A stretch of 64,000 nt of DNA from Blattamonas nauphoetae (Eukaryota > Preaxostyla > Oxymonadida): assembly GCA_033064195.1 (NCBI GenBank), contig JARBJD010000203.1:62001-126000 (forward strand), written 5' to 3'. Numbering within the stretch: the stretch's first letter is position 1; the number at the start of each line of letters is the position of its first letter. Below are positions 63,503 to 64,000 of the stretch, one piece after another. The position numbers and the translations under genes are program-made. Below the pieces are notes generated by a model that worked only from the letters and a program-made list of their open reading frames with translations, did not search any database and was not told the origin of the DNA.

Positions 63503-64000
63503 CTACACGCTGCCGAGTATACCCTGAGCTTCTCTGATCTTCTGAGCCAGGCTAGAGTCATCCTGGAGAAGTGGGAATGAATACTCGAGACCTAGTTCGA
63601 GAATCATCCCTGTGATCTGGCCCGCTCTTGCTGCGTCCATCTGGACCACCTTTACGTACAAGAACTCACCCACATACTGCTTCTTATCCTCATCAGCCAT
63701 CTCTCTGTATTCATTCATGTTGAATCCAGTCGGAAGATCCGAAAGTGGGCGTTGAGAAGGAGGAACGTGTTGGCGTGGTGGTTGGAGGTGTTGCTGTGGC
63801 TGTACGAGCTGTCTTGGGTCAAGGAAACCTGGTGTCATGAGTGGTTGGGCTGGGTGAGTTGGCCTGCGATCGCTCTGAAAATAGTTGATCTGAAGGCGTT
63901 GACCCTGAATTAAGGTCTTCACTGCGAACAATCATGCAGCTTGTCACTTTACCGTAAGGTTCAAACAAGGCACGGAATTCCTCGTCGGTGAATTCGAGGG
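63503..64000 (-). pseudogene. poly(A)-binding protein, 3' end, with an RRM deletion
   Basis: The last 142 codons include a Pro/Gln-rich linker (PQQHLQPPRQHVPPSQ) and a clear PABC/MLLE domain (QYVGEFLYVKVVQ, AGQITGMILELG, LAQKIREAQGIL), which binds PAM2-motif partners in translation factors. Before it, LIQGQRLQINYFQSDR is the end of an RRM. At the window edge, in another phase, EFTDEEFRALFEPYGKVT then SCMIVR is the start of an RRM. The RNP1 core that should lie between is missing (about 40 codons), and the phase changes at about 63925. So this is either a damaged copy or one with an unusual splice. The gene continues beyond the window. Confidence 0.7.

Noticed and set aside
1-64000. CRISPR arrays, tRNA or rRNA genes, bacterial insertion sequences
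   Set aside because: No regularly spaced short repeats with unique spacers, no convincing T-loop/acceptor pairings, and all mobile elements found are eukaryotic types.
1-64000. A non-standard genetic code (TAA/TAG or TGA as sense)
   Set aside because: Frames of up to 2428 codons use none of the stops internally. The four in-frame stops seen involve all three stop codons in different loci, which fits mutation better than recoding.

Overview
The window reads as nuclear DNA of an intron-bearing microbial eukaryote. The stop codons behave as in the standard code, introns are very short (26 to 98 nt, GT...AG), and there are no bacterial-style operons. Several families here are ones I associate with oxymonads (Preaxostyla), in particular Blattamonas nauphoetae: a helical-repeat family whose members begin MTAL, SPRY-like domains on kinases and coiled-coil proteins, and very large beta-helix receptors with a degenerate cytoplasmic kinase. 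The organism assignment rests on family recognition and was not searched.

Layout. 0-5.8 kb: 3' part of an Aurora/AGC-like kinase, a 916-bp non-autonomous transposon, and a minus-strand multi-exon helical gene. 5.8-18.4 kb: gene-poor ground with many decayed coding fragments, two MTAL-family genes (the first split by a 477-bp transposon), and a coiled-coil gene followed by a tandemly repeated intron-like stretch. 18.4-23.5 kb: a casein kinase 1 gene, then a convergent kinase with two SPRY-like units that carries one in-frame TGA. 24-51.6 kb: three minus-strand paralogues of the giant receptor family (A 23988-31274, B 33409-45788, C 46321-51642). B is split by a DIRS-type tyrosine-recombinase retrotransposon, and that element itself carries a 596-bp MITE and a 1.7-kb hAT-like element holding a CDKL kinase fragment. 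C has a single in-frame TAG just before its kinase. 52.7-64 kb: a SPRY-like gene, a K/E/S-rich gene, an eight-exon pseudokinase, an inverted duplicate of the 3.7-5.8 kb gene, a coiled-coil/TM/SPRY gene beside an inverted partial copy, and a damaged poly(A)-binding-protein gene running off the end.

The genes do not form a pathway. The dominant themes are signalling-type proteins (active kinases and predicted pseudokinases), recent tandem and inverted duplication, and transposon damage. Most exon models below were built by comparing paralogues and by requiring the reading phase to be kept at every junction, so they can be checked directly against transcripts.
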